From Akkermansiaceae bacterium UBA5689 (GTDB lineage Bacteria > Verrucomicrobiota > Verrucomicrobiia > Verrucomicrobiales > Akkermansiaceae), in contig DIHT01000184.1 in the NCBI GenBank assembly GCA_002420305.1, forward strand, positions 1 through 12,311: a DNA stretch of 12,311 nt. The letters are read 5' to 3'. The notes under the pieces are model-generated. The model did no database searches and was not told the DNA's origin. It saw only the letters and a list, made by a program, of their open reading frames with translations. Shown in pieces: positions 1 to 7,245 of the stretch (position 1 is the stretch's first letter; every line of letters begins with the position of its first letter). The translations under genes and the position numbers were made by a program.

Positions 1-152
1 TAGTCGGGAATCTTGTCGTTACCCTGAGGGTTAGCGGAGAGGCCCTCTTTGCCGAGGAGAGTAGAGAGGGCAGCAGTGCCGATGCCGGTAGCGCTCTTGC
101 CGAAGAAATGGCGGCGGTTGATGTTCAGCTGGTGTTGTGTGAGCGGATTCAT
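1..152 (-). CDS. DUF1501 family protein, N-terminal fragment (cut by window edge)
   Basis: Only the first 50 codons are present; the gene continues past position 1. Translation from the ATG at 152-150 begins MNPLTQHQLNINRRHFFGKS and continues into an Ala/Gly/Thr/Leu-rich stretch. The Arg-Arg pair at residues 13-14 followed by a hydrophobic segment looks like a twin-arginine (Tat) signal, as in other PVC DUF1501 proteins, which belong to the alkaline phosphatase/sulfatase-like superfamily. The start lies 49 bp after the stop of the upstream PSD1-type gene on the same strand, the usual order of this pair, so the two are probably co-transcribed. No clear Shine-Dalgarno site precedes the ATG. The family call rests on the Tat leader style and gene order, since the catalytic region is outside the window. 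Confidence 0.8.
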   Translation of the reverse strand, partial: MNPLTQHQLNINRRHFFGKSATGIGTAALSTLLGKEGLSANPQGNDKIPD

Positions 153-201
153 CGGCGTTGGATCGGATAGGCCTTGGAGGTTCGCAAAAGTGGGACGGAG
201 C

Positions 202-3200
202 CTATTCCTTGGTGAGTGCTTCGTCCAGATTCAGGATGCCGAGACAGACGGTTGCGAGGGCTGCATGCTGCGGTTCGGGGAGTTCGGAGTTGCGGGGGGA
301 GTCTCCGTTCTTGAGAAAGTTGGCGGCAGCGCCGGGGTCGGAAGTAAAGCGTAGATGGGCACGGTTGTAGATATTCTCCAGAATCTCTTGTTCCTGCTCA
401 CTTGGATTGCGGGCCACAACGAGCTGGAAAGCGTGGGCGATCTGGGTTGCGGGGTTGCTGTCTTCGCCCGCTGAGGAGGCGGCGCGATCGGCAAGGGCCC
501 GGGCAGCTTCGACGTAAGTAGTGTCGTTAAGAGTGCTGAGAGCGTGGAGAGGTGTGTTGGTGAGGCTTATTGTTACGGAGCAAGTTTCGCGGCCGGGATT
601 GTCAAAGAACATGGGTGGAGCTGCGATACGGCGCCAGAAGGAGTAGATACTGCGGCGGTAAAGGTCGTCGCCCTTCCCGCGGCTGTAGCGCTTCTTGCCG
701 AAGGTGGCTTCTGCCCAGATGCCTTCGGGCTGATAGCTGTTGACGGGGGCGCCGCCTTTCTTATCGACGAGGAGTCCGCTGGCGGAGAGGGCTTGATCAC
801 GAATCATCCAGGCGGGCATGCGGTAGCGGGCACCGCGGGCGAGGAGGCGATTTGTTGGGTCGGCTTCGAGGAGGTCAGGGGAGACGCGGGAAGATTGCCG
901 ATAGGTGTGGCTGTTAACGAGGGTGCGGATGAGTTGCTTGACGTCCCATCCGCTTTCCTGGAACTCGACGGCGAGCCAATCAAGGAGGCGGGGGTGGATT
1001 GGAACCTCGCTTTGGACACCGAAGTTCTCGGGTGATTTTATGAGGCCTATGCCGAAGAGCTGCTGCCAGAAACGATTGACCGTGACCCGGGAAGTGAGCG
1101 GGTTCTCCCCGTTTGTGAGCCACTGGGCGAGACCGAGGCGGTTTTGCGGGAGGTCTTTGGAAAAGGCTGGAAGAGCGGCTGGAGTGCCGATTTCAACTTC
1201 TTTGCCGCGCTTGTCGTAGACACCAACATCAAGGATATAGGTCTTCCTCTTCTTGTCCATGTCCTCCATGACCATGACTTTGGGAAGCCCTTTACGATTG
1301 GAGTTGAGTTCGTTTTCTTTGTCAGCGATGAGCTTTTCGAGTTCGGCGTGACGAGGGGTGGCTTCGCGATGAGCGGCTGTCACAAGGCTGCTTTCGGCCT
1401 CGCTGCGTTTAGTAGCTTCGACGGCGAGAGCGTCCTGAAGGCGGCGTTCGCCGGTGGAGAGTTTAGCATCGGGGGTGGCGCTGACGGAGAGGCGGAAGCG
1501 GCCCAGGTTATGATTGTCGTGCTGGGAGTCGTGACGCATCGTGACGATGACCGAGGCGTGTTCGGGGACTTCGATGGGCTTTTCCAAGTGGAATATCGCC
1601 TCGTGGTCGCGGTTAATCTGGTTGTTTTCGTAGACTGCCCAACCGGTGTCGGCTTTATCGTCGTAGGTTTTGGTGATCTTGTGATCGCTTTGTTCGTAGG
1701 TAGCGATTGCGGACTTGAACTTGGAATGGATGGCGGTTCCTCCCAAAGGCTGGACCCGGATCTTAAAGTCGGTGAGGACGAAGTTTCCGCTGTCGGACCG
1801 GGCAAGGTAGCCCTTGGTCATACTTTCGTGGCGGATAGCCTCGAGGCGGATGCTTGCGATGGATGGGAGCTCAGTTTCGGTAGAGAGGTTGTAGACGTCG
1901 TTCTTGGGATTGTCGCCGCTGGCTAAGATCGAACCGTCCTTGAGGACTTCGAGCTTTTGTTTCTCTGCTTTGGCTGAATTGGTGGAAAGGACGGCCCATT
2001 CGAGGTCTGTATTTTCGGTGCGGCGTGATTTCTCCCACGCGGGCTGTTTGGTAGTGAGTTCCTTTTGGAAGCTGGCGAATTCTTCCCGGAGAGCCTCGAT
2101 TTCTTCCGTTAGAGCGACTTCTTCGGCCTTGCGTGCGCCGCTTGCGACGGCGAGCACAGGGGGGGTGCGAGGGTCTCTGCCGCTGCCGTTAACGGGCGTC
2201 TGGTTGAAAAAGGCGGAAAGCTTGTAGTATTCCTCCTGGGTGAGGGAGTCGTATTTGTGGTCGTGACAGCGGCAGCAATTGAAGGTGAGGGCGAGCCAGA
2301 CGGTCCCGGTGGTTTCCGTCATGTCCATGACGTAGTCCACGCGGTTTTCTTCGGCGATCCGTCCGCCTTCGCCGTTGATGGGATGATTACGGAGGAAGCC
2401 GGTGGCAAGGCGTTGTTCAGTGGTAGCGTTGGGGAGGAGATCACCTGCGAGTTGCCAGATGGTGAGGTCATCCCAGGGAATGTTGCGGTTGAACGCGTCG
2501 ACGACCCAGTCTCGCCACGGCCACATGGTGCGTTCGCCGTCGCCCTGGTAGCCGTTAGAGTCTGCGTAGCGAGAGGCGTTGAGCCATGGCCACGCCATCC
2601 TTTCGCCATATGAGGGATCTTCGAGGAGGCGGTCGACGAGTTTCGCATAAGCGTCAGGACTACTGTCGTTGAGGAACGTGGTAACTTCTTCTGGTGTGGG
2701 AGGAAGACCTCGGAGGTCAAGGGAGAGACGGCGGATGAGAGTGCGGTTATCGGTGGCGGGGGATTGCTTAAGGTCATCGCGGAGGAGGCGGTGGGCGATG
2801 AAGGCATCGATCGGATTGTGAACGGTAGCGTTAACCGGCTTGGGAATGTCGGGACGCTCAGGAGCAATGAGTGCCCAGTGCTCTTTGTATTCCGCGCCTT
2901 CCGCGATCCACTGGAGAATAAGCTGCTTCTCCTTCTCGTTGAGTTTGAGGTGAGAGTCAGGCGGTGGCATGACGTCATCGGGATCAGTGCTGGTGATTCG
3001 TTGCCAGACGAGGGACTCTTCGGGCTTGCCAGGAACGATGGCCTGGCCCCCGTCACGGTTGGCGAAGGCTCCTTCCGGCACATCGAGGCGCAATTCGGAT
3101 TCACGGGTATTCTTATCGAAGCCGTGGCATTTGAAGCAGCGGTCAGATAGAAGGGGGCGAACGTCCAGATTAAAGTCCAGAGGCTCTGTGCTGGCTGGCG

Positions 3201-3252
3201 CCAGAAGCTGTAGGATCAGGAGAAACAGGAGTGATGGGTAGCGGGGAGACAT
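202..3252 (-). CDS. PSD1 domain-containing planctomycete cytochrome c protein (PSCyt1-DUF1549-DUF1553)
   Basis: Exported 1016-residue protein with the full PVC-type architecture. Residues 1-22 form a signal peptide with a leucine-rich core. PSCyt1 follows, with a CxxCH haem-binding motif (CFKCH, 39-43). DUF1549/PSCyt2 spans roughly 145-355, with NPIDAFIAHRL, LRGLPPTPEE, the tryptophan-rich block near 221-260, and a second CxxCH-like motif (CCRCH, 326-330) followed by DHKYD. A coiled, charged linker (about 375-410) and a beta-rich insert (about 435-592) come before DUF1553/PSD1 (about 700-1012), which has NRLGLAQWL, TVNRFWQQLFG and the C-terminal LNLDEALTKE. In PVC bacteria such genes are paired with DUF1501 genes, as here. 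The role is unproven; surface redox or polysaccharide processing has been suggested. The start is an ATG giving a good signal peptide, without an obvious Shine-Dalgarno. Codons favour C-ending forms and CGC/CGT arginine, unlike several neighbours. Confidence 0.95.
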   Translation of the reverse strand: MSPRYPSLLFLLILQLLAPASTEPLDFNLDVRPLLSDRCFKCHGFDKNTRESELRLDVPEGAFANRDGGQAIVPGKPEESLVWQRITSTDPDDVMPPPDSHLKLNEKEKQLILQWIAEGAEYKEHWALIAPERPDIPKPVNATVHNPIDAFIAHRLLRDDLKQSPATDNRTLIRRLSLDLRGLPPTPEEVTTFLNDSSPDAYAKLVDRLLEDPSYGERMAWPWLNASRYADSNGYQGDGERTMWPWRDWVVDAFNRNIPWDDLTIWQLAGDLLPNATTEQRLATGFLRNHPINGEGGRIAEENRVDYVMDMTETTGTVWLALTFNCCRCHDHKYDSLTQEEYYKLSAFFNQTPVNGSGRDPRTPPVLAVASGARKAEEVALTEEIEALREEFASFQKELTTKQPAWEKSRRTENTDLEWAVLSTNSAKAEKQKLEVLKDGSILASGDNPKNDVYNLSTETELPSIASIRLEAIRHESMTKGYLARSDSGNFVLTDFKIRVQPLGGTAIHSKFKSAIATYEQSDHKITKTYDDKADTGWAVYENNQINRDHEAIFHLEKPIEVPEHASVIVTMRHDSQHDNHNLGRFRLSVSATPDAKLSTGERRLQDALAVEATKRSEAESSLVTAAHREATPRHAELEKLIADKENELNSNRKGLPKVMVMEDMDKKRKTYILDVGVYDKRGKEVEIGTPAALPAFSKDLPQNRLGLAQWLTNGENPLTSRVTVNRFWQQLFGIGLIKSPENFGVQSEVPIHPRLLDWLAVEFQESGWDVKQLIRTLVNSHTYRQSSRVSPDLLEADPTNRLLARGARYRMPAWMIRDQALSASGLLVDKKGGAPVNSYQPEGIWAEATFGKKRYSRGKGDDLYRRSIYSFWRRIAAPPMFFDNPGRETCSVTISLTNTPLHALSTLNDTTYVEAARALADRAASSAGEDSNPATQIAHAFQLVVARNPSEQEQEILENIYNRAHLRFTSDPGAAANFLKNGDSPRNSELPEPQHAALATVCLGILNLDEALTKE

Positions 3253-3263
3253 CCGATGGGGGA

Positions 3264-3292
3264 CTGATAGCCTAAATGTGGCGATTCCTCAA
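3264..3292 (-). promoter_or_regulatory. Candidate sigma70-type promoter for the PSD1/DUF1501 operon
   Basis: On the minus strand TTGAGG (3292-3287) and TATCAG (3269-3264) are separated by exactly 17 bases and each matches the sigma70 consensus at four of six positions. The -10 element ends 11 bases before the ATG at 3252, so transcription would begin only a few bases upstream of the start codon. That near-leaderless arrangement agrees with the absence of a Shine-Dalgarno site. It is a weak match found by eye and could be chance. Confidence 0.3.
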
Positions 3293-3386
3293 TAGCACGG
3301 GTGAACCACAAAACAGGATAATTCATGGGTGTCGATTGTGTTTTTGATTGCTCCAGTGGGCATGGAGGGTAGGGCAGTCGGTTGCC

Positions 3387-4592
3387 ATGGCTCGCGTGAC
3401 TATTTTAGGCTTCGTGATTTTTTTCCATTTTTCCGTCATCTCGGATGCACAGTGGAAGCGCCATATTATTGATGACTCCTCACGGGGCGCTGACGGAGTC
3501 CGCGTTGAGGATGTCAACGGGGACGGCTACCTGGACCTCACTACGGGATGGGAAGAGGGGGGTGTTGTGCGAGTGACCCTGAATCCTGGCCCAGCCGCAG
3601 TGAGACAGCGGTGGCCCTCTGTGACGGTGGGCGAGGTTGCTTCCCCTGAAGACGCCGTATTCGTTGATCTGGACCGGGATGGTGCAGTGGATGTCGTGAG
3701 CTGCTGCGAGGGCTCGAATCGGAGTGTGTTTATTCACTGGGCTCCGAGAGAGAGGGAGCAATATCTTGAGGCGCAGGCGTGGACGACCGCATATTTTCCT
3801 GCGACGAGGAAGGAGCAGAGCTGGATGTTTGCTTCTGCTCTTGATGTGGACGGGATGAATGGAGTGGATCTTGTGATCGGGTCCAAGGGATCAGATGCTT
3901 CGGTAGGCTGGTTGCAGGCCCCCAAAACCCCTCGAGTGATGACGGATTGGAAGTTTTATCCTCTTTATGACGCAGGATGGATCATGACTATAGCTCCCCA
4001 TGATCTCGACGGCGACGGAGACATGGACATAGTTCTATCGGACCGCACGGGACGTGCTGCTGGAGTGAAATGGCTTGAGCATCCAGGTCCGGCAGTGGCT
4101 GCGGAAGGCGGTCGCTGGAAGGAGCACGAGATTGGGTCAAAAGGCAAAGAGGTTATGTTCCTCAAGGTGGCAGATCTCGATGGAGATGGCCTCGAGGATG
4201 TGATTTGCACGAATCGTAATGGGCACATGGACTGGTTTCGGAGAAGGGCGGGTGGAAAGGTTGCGTGGGAAAATCATGCCTTTGAGCTGCCATTCGGGCT
4301 GCCACTGGGCAAATCACTTGCGGTTGGAGATATCGATCTCGATGGCAGAGTTGATGTGGTAAGTACGAATCGGGGATCTGAACCCGCGAAGTGTGTGGCC
4401 TGGCAGACTTGGGAAGGGTCGCCGGCTGATCGAAAGTGGAAAGAGAATGATATTGGTGGAATCGAGGGGGCCAAATTCGATCTGATCGAATTGATCGACC
4501 TAGATAAGGATGGAGACCTCGACGTCGTAACCTGTGAGGAGGTAGCGGGGCTTGGTGTGATCTGGTACGAAAACCCAAGCCGGGAGCCCTAG
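3387..4592 (+). CDS. Secreted FG-GAP/VCBS repeat seven-bladed beta-propeller protein
   Basis: A 401-residue exported protein made almost entirely of FG-GAP/VCBS repeats. I chose the ATG at 3387 because it gives a signal peptide (MARVTILGFVIFFHFSVISDA, probable cleavage near residue 21); an in-frame TTG at 3348 would add 13 residues ahead of it. Seven aspartate-rich calcium-binding-type loops occur at residues 42, 94, 153, 206, 263, 315 and 371 (for example DVNGDGYLD, DLDGDGDMD, DLDKDGDLD). The loop at 153 (DVDGMNGVD) is degenerate. The spacing of 52-59 residues fits one loop per blade and a closed seven-bladed propeller. No enzymatic domain is attached. Such proteins are common in PVC bacteria and are taken to bind ligands or proteins outside the cytoplasm; the ligand is unknown. 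The gene is divergent from the PSD1 gene and its stop overlaps that of the convergent YbjN-like gene. Confidence 0.9.
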   Translation: MARVTILGFVIFFHFSVISDAQWKRHIIDDSSRGADGVRVEDVNGDGYLDLTTGWEEGGVVRVTLNPGPAAVRQRWPSVTVGEVASPEDAVFVDLDRDGAVDVVSCCEGSNRSVFIHWAPREREQYLEAQAWTTAYFPATRKEQSWMFASALDVDGMNGVDLVIGSKGSDASVGWLQAPKTPRVMTDWKFYPLYDAGWIMTIAPHDLDGDGDMDIVLSDRTGRAAGVKWLEHPGPAVAAEGGRWKEHEIGSKGKEVMFLKVADLDGDGLEDVICTNRNGHMDWFRRRAGGKVAWENHAFELPFGLPLGKSLAVGDIDLDGRVDVVSTNRGSEPAKCVAWQTWEGSPADRKWKENDIGGIEGAKFDLIELIDLDKDGDLDVVTCEEVAGLGVIWYENPSREP

Positions 4593-5134
4593 AGTTCCTC
4601 TTCCCATCCCCCTTCGAGAGAATCTGGTGTGTTTTCCTCCGGAAGAGGGGGAAGGAGGTCTTCCCGTTCAAGTAAAAGGGGCAGGGAGAGATCTTCCAGA
4701 AGATCGACCGGAGTTTTCGTCAAGACTCCGACTAGCGGAACGATTCGATCCAGCTCGGCAATAGCGCAATGAACCATGGATGAGACAATGTCGGCATCGA
4801 AGCGTTCTCGATCGAAAAGATTCGTGATACGAAAAACCAGCTGTTGACGGTCGATGTCAAATTCGAAACTCCCAAGGGTCAATTGCTTGTTGGCCCGCAT
4901 CAGCAATTCAAGGGTTGCGGCAAGGTGACTAGGCTCGGAGGTCAGGGGGCATTCTGCGACGATAGACAATGCGTTGAGTTGAGCGAATGCCTGAGCGTGG
5001 AGCTGGATATGAGTATGATGGGCTTCGAAGTGTACCTCGAGAACCTCCCGCCCTTCGACGGGTTCGCAGTGCCACCCCTGCTGGCCAAAGGCCTGGGCCA
5101 CAGACTGAAGCTGGAGAGAAGGAGGTGATTCCAT
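4589..5134 (-). CDS. YbjN-like domain protein
   Basis: A 181-residue protein without signal peptide or membrane segment, so probably cytoplasmic. Residues about 8-140 resemble the YbjN family, whose fold is like that of type III secretion chaperones: an N-terminal helix, strands around EVLEVHF and FEFDIDRQQLVFRI, a helix with LELLMRANKQL, and a long C-terminal helix ending near residue 138. Residues about 145-181 form an acidic, proline-containing tail ending GGWEEEL. YbjN-family proteins have been linked to stress and motility regulation in enterobacteria, but that should not be carried over here. The ATG at 5134 has no Shine-Dalgarno site. The gene lies 87 bp downstream of the PH-like membrane protein on the same strand and may share its transcript. 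The family assignment comes from pattern similarity without a search. Confidence 0.7.
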   Translation of the reverse strand: MESPPSLQLQSVAQAFGQQGWHCEPVEGREVLEVHFEAHHTHIQLHAQAFAQLNALSIVAECPLTSEPSHLAATLELLMRANKQLTLGSFEFDIDRQQLVFRITNLFDRERFDADIVSSMVHCAIAELDRIVPLVGVLTKTPVDLLEDLSLPLLLEREDLLPPLPEENTPDSLEGGWEEEL

Positions 5135-5221
5135 CAGGGTTGAGAGATTGCTTGCCTCAAAAGTTCCATTAAGGCTGCAACTGCAAGCCTCAATTCCTAT
5201 TCTCTTTCATACTGCAGGGCA

Positions 5222-5707
5222 TCACTCTCTTTTTGTGGGTCCTTGACTCATCCGGCCGCCAATAGCCTCGGCGAGCAGGTCGCGTTGTCGCGAACGAAGC
5301 GGCTTTAAGGAGGCGATGATTCCAGAGGGCGGCTCTCCGGAGAGATGGATGAGAAGTCTGTTAGATTGATCGATCTCTATCTGTGAGATCTCGGACCAGT
5401 AAATGACCCGGAGGTTATCCTGCGGCTTGAAAAAGGGAAAGATCTCGATGCCGATAGGAGTCATGATCAAGTATGCGTGGCGTATGCATCTGAGGGAGAG
5501 ACGGAAGAAAATAAGGCTTATGGAAGCCGGAGCGAGAGCCCATAGAGCGGCCAGCGGGGTGGTGCCGGTATTCAGAGAGAAGATTAGAAGAAAGATAGAG
5601 CTCCCTCCTGAGACCGCGGCAAGAATCGCAAAAAAAGAAGCCTGAGCTCCCCGGGTAAACCGGATCTCCTTATGAGGTTCGCTGATACTCTTTGGGCCGC
5701 TGACCAT
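5222..5707 (-). CDS. Two-TM membrane protein with PH-like C-terminal domain
   Basis: A small membrane protein of 161 residues from the ATG at 5707. A polar N-terminus of about 23 residues precedes two hydrophobic segments (about 24-45 and 50-70), then a soluble domain (about 77-151) with alternating strands: YLIMTPIGIEIFPFF, VIYWSEISQIEID and RLLIHLS, ending in a helix. Two TM helices followed by a strand-turn-strand pattern with a W-SEI motif is the layout of bacterial PH-like (bPH) membrane proteins. Function is unknown. An in-frame TTG at 5725 would add six residues; neither start has a convincing Shine-Dalgarno. The TTG lies just after an in-frame TAG and overlaps the TGA of a short upstream reading frame, so it remains possible. 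The upstream methyltransferase gene on the same strand ends 170 bp before this ATG. Confidence 0.75.
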   Translation of the reverse strand: MVSGPKSISEPHKEIRFTRGAQASFFAILAAVSGGSSIFLLIFSLNTGTTPLAALWALAPASISLIFFRLSLRCIRHAYLIMTPIGIEIFPFFKPQDNLRVIYWSEISQIEIDQSNRLLIHLSGEPPSGIIASLKPLRSRQRDLLAEAIGGRMSQGPTKRE

Positions 5708-5877
5708 GTTGTTGAGGTCGTTCAAGTCCAGAGCCTAGTCCTGATGCTGAGGGTCTGGCCATGATGTTTGAGATCCTTCGTCAGCTCAATCAAACGGTAA
5801 ATTTTCTCTTTGCGATGAATTTTTAGAGAATCGATGAGGTGAGCTTTGAGTATTTGCGTCTCATTGAAACCAGAGGG
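5708..5877. other. Intergenic gap between methyltransferase and PH-like gene, AT-richer, with short open frames
   Basis: A 170 bp gap that is visibly richer in A and T than the flanking genes. On the minus strand the methyltransferase frame stays open for 51 codons after its TAG, ending in TGA at 5724-5722. On the plus strand a 21-codon ATG frame (5761-5826, starting MMFEILRQLNQ) overlaps it. Neither has a Shine-Dalgarno or a recognisable family. I see no terminator or RNA gene here. Confidence 0.4.
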
Positions 5878-7059
5878 CTAGCCTGAACGGACCGGATCAT
5901 CTTGGGCCTGCTTCAGGCGGTATAATCTTCCCTCGAGGGAACCATTCAGGAGTGGAATAGAAGATGACTGGCTGCCTCCAAAGGAGCCTGCGGCATCGTG
6001 GTTGGCGGTATAGACTGCTGCTGATCCCTCCTTTAGATAAGTACGAATAAAGGTTCCCAGATCGCTATAGAGAGGCATGATTTCAGCTTCAGTCCCACTG
6101 CGGAGGCCGTAGGGAGGGTTGCAGACAAGAGCTCCGAAACCCGGTCCAGGGTTAACGTTCTGGAATTTGCCCCGCCTGAGCTGGATTGGAGATTTAGGGA
6201 AATATTTGTCCCGGATTCTCTCCATGGTGGATCCCGTTCCCGGGTCGATCTCGATCCCGAGTAAGCGGAGGTCCTCGGGGTGAGTCTCGCGTGCCTCGAG
6301 TTTTCGTTTCTCGGCAACATGTAGAGCCTGATCGTAGTCGAGAAGTGACTCAAAGCCGAATCCTCGATGAAGATTCGGAGCGATTCCCGCAGCCATCATC
6401 CAAGCCTCAAAAAGGAGTGTTCCCGAACCGCACATGGGGTCCAGAAGCGGAGAGCGGCGATCCCATCCAGAGAGAGAAAGAATGCCGGCAGCGAGGTCTT
6501 CTTTCATGGGGGCCTCGCCATGCTCAATCCGATACCCCCGCTTGAACAAGGGAGTGCCTGACATGTCGAGAGCCAGGGTGGCGCGGTGTTTCTCGAGATA
6601 GACCACGATGTGTACGTCCGGATCCCTTTTTTCAATAGAGGGGCGGACGCCGCCACAAAGCTTGCGGAAAGTATCCGTGATCCCATCCTTGACGCGGTGG
6701 ATCGCATACCGGGTGTGGGTGATCTTCGGTGAATGCCCCTTCACGTCAATCCGCAGGCGGGCGTCCACAGGGAAGAGCTTATGCCAGTTGGTTTTCCGGG
6801 ACTGGTAGTAAAGGAGGTCATAGTTCCTCGCATTGAAGCTCCGAATCGGGCGGAGAACGTTCAGCGCTGAACGCAAGCCCATGTTTGCCCGGTAAAATCC
6901 GGCGAGGTTGGTGGTAATTTCGACAGCTCTCTTGTGTCTGCCAACCACCTCGATTTCTAATTCCCTGAGCTCTTCTTCGACGACCTCTTCAAGGCCCCCG
7001 CGACACAGGACAAAGCCAGGGAGGCGTTCCGGATCAGGTGCCGGTGCTGGAGCGGGCAT
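5878..7059 (-). CDS. THUMP domain class I SAM-dependent RNA methyltransferase (RlmL N-half type)
   Basis: Predicted cytoplasmic RNA guanine-N2 methyltransferase of 393 residues from the ATG at 7059. Its layout matches the N-terminal half of E. coli RlmL/YcbY, which makes m2G2445 in 23S rRNA. The N-terminus (PGFVLCRGGLEEVVEEEL) matches the RlmL start. A THUMP-type RNA-binding region follows (about 20-165) with DVHIVVYLEKHRATLALDMSG and the linker RGYR. The methyltransferase domain has the SAM-binding motif LDPMCGSGTL (206-215), an acidic motif GIEID (268-272) and catalytic CNPPYG (313-318). The RlmK half of the E. coli fusion is absent, as in many bacteria. An in-frame ATG at 7134 would add 25 residues unlike the family, so I prefer 7059. 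Exact substrate is inferred. It is divergent from the PQQ-type propeller gene. Confidence 0.9.
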   Translation of the reverse strand: MPAPAPAPDPERLPGFVLCRGGLEEVVEEELRELEIEVVGRHKRAVEITTNLAGFYRANMGLRSALNVLRPIRSFNARNYDLLYYQSRKTNWHKLFPVDARLRIDVKGHSPKITHTRYAIHRVKDGITDTFRKLCGGVRPSIEKRDPDVHIVVYLEKHRATLALDMSGTPLFKRGYRIEHGEAPMKEDLAAGILSLSGWDRRSPLLDPMCGSGTLLFEAWMMAAGIAPNLHRGFGFESLLDYDQALHVAEKRKLEARETHPEDLRLLGIEIDPGTGSTMERIRDKYFPKSPIQLRRGKFQNVNPGPGFGALVCNPPYGLRSGTEAEIMPLYSDLGTFIRTYLKEGSAAVYTANHDAAGSFGGSQSSSIPLLNGSLEGRLYRLKQAQDDPVRSG

Positions 7060-7165
7060 ATTGTTGGATTTGCTGGGAGTGTCAGGGCAGCGGCACGATA
7101 AGGAGTTATTCTCGTTCCCGCGAGTCACAATCATCTTGGGAGAGCAGGAAGTGGCACAATCAGAG

Positions 7166-7194
7166 AATATGCCGTGATGAGGAGCTGAAGTGAA
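7166..7194 (-). promoter_or_regulatory. Weak candidate promoter for the methyltransferase gene
   Basis: On the minus strand TTCACT (7194-7189) and CATATT (7171-7166) lie 17 bases apart, each matching four of six sigma70 consensus positions. Transcription would start near 7158, before both possible start codons (7134 and 7059). It sits in the divergent gap between the methyltransferase and the propeller gene. The match is weak and was found by eye. Confidence 0.22.
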
Positions 7195-7245
7195 TCTTTC
7201 TCCTCGTCGGGGATTCTCCTACTATGAGACAACTACCCCCTAACT

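Noticed and set aside
1144..1926. A 260-codon open frame on the plus strand inside the PSD1 gene
   Set aside because: It is fully antisense to a well-supported conserved gene, shows no family motifs, and is explained by the codon bias of the opposite strand. The other long plus-strand and off-frame stretches within 202-3252 are rejected for the same reason.
2319..3104. A 261-codon minus-strand frame overlapping the N-terminal part of the PSD1 gene
   Set aside because: It lies in another frame of the same strand, is low-complexity (Ser/Pro/Arg/Thr-rich), and has no domain; the PSD1 frame has clear haem and DUF1549 motifs.
4162..4671. A 169-codon minus-strand frame antisense to the FG-GAP gene
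   Set aside because: It overlaps both the propeller and the YbjN-like gene, and its Pro/His/Arg/Ser-rich product resembles an antisense shadow.
5119..5133. AAGGAGGTGATTCCA on the plus strand, almost identical to the complement of the 16S rRNA 3' end
   Set aside because: It looks like a perfect Shine-Dalgarno, but no plausible plus-strand gene follows (only a 10-codon TTG frame), and the same bases encode the N-terminus of the YbjN-like protein on the minus strand. No other 16S sequence is nearby.
5172..5190. Short inverted repeat AGGCT...AGCCT between the PH-like and YbjN-like genes
   Set aside because: The stem is only five bases with no T-tract, too weak to call a terminator, and the genes may be co-transcribed across it.
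5761..5826. A 21-codon plus-strand ATG frame in the gap after the methyltransferase
   Set aside because: It has no ribosome binding site or recognisable motif and is short enough to be chance.
7152..7170. TGGCAC resembling the first half of a sigma54 promoter
   Set aside because: The required GC element about ten bases after GG is missing, so the consensus is not met.
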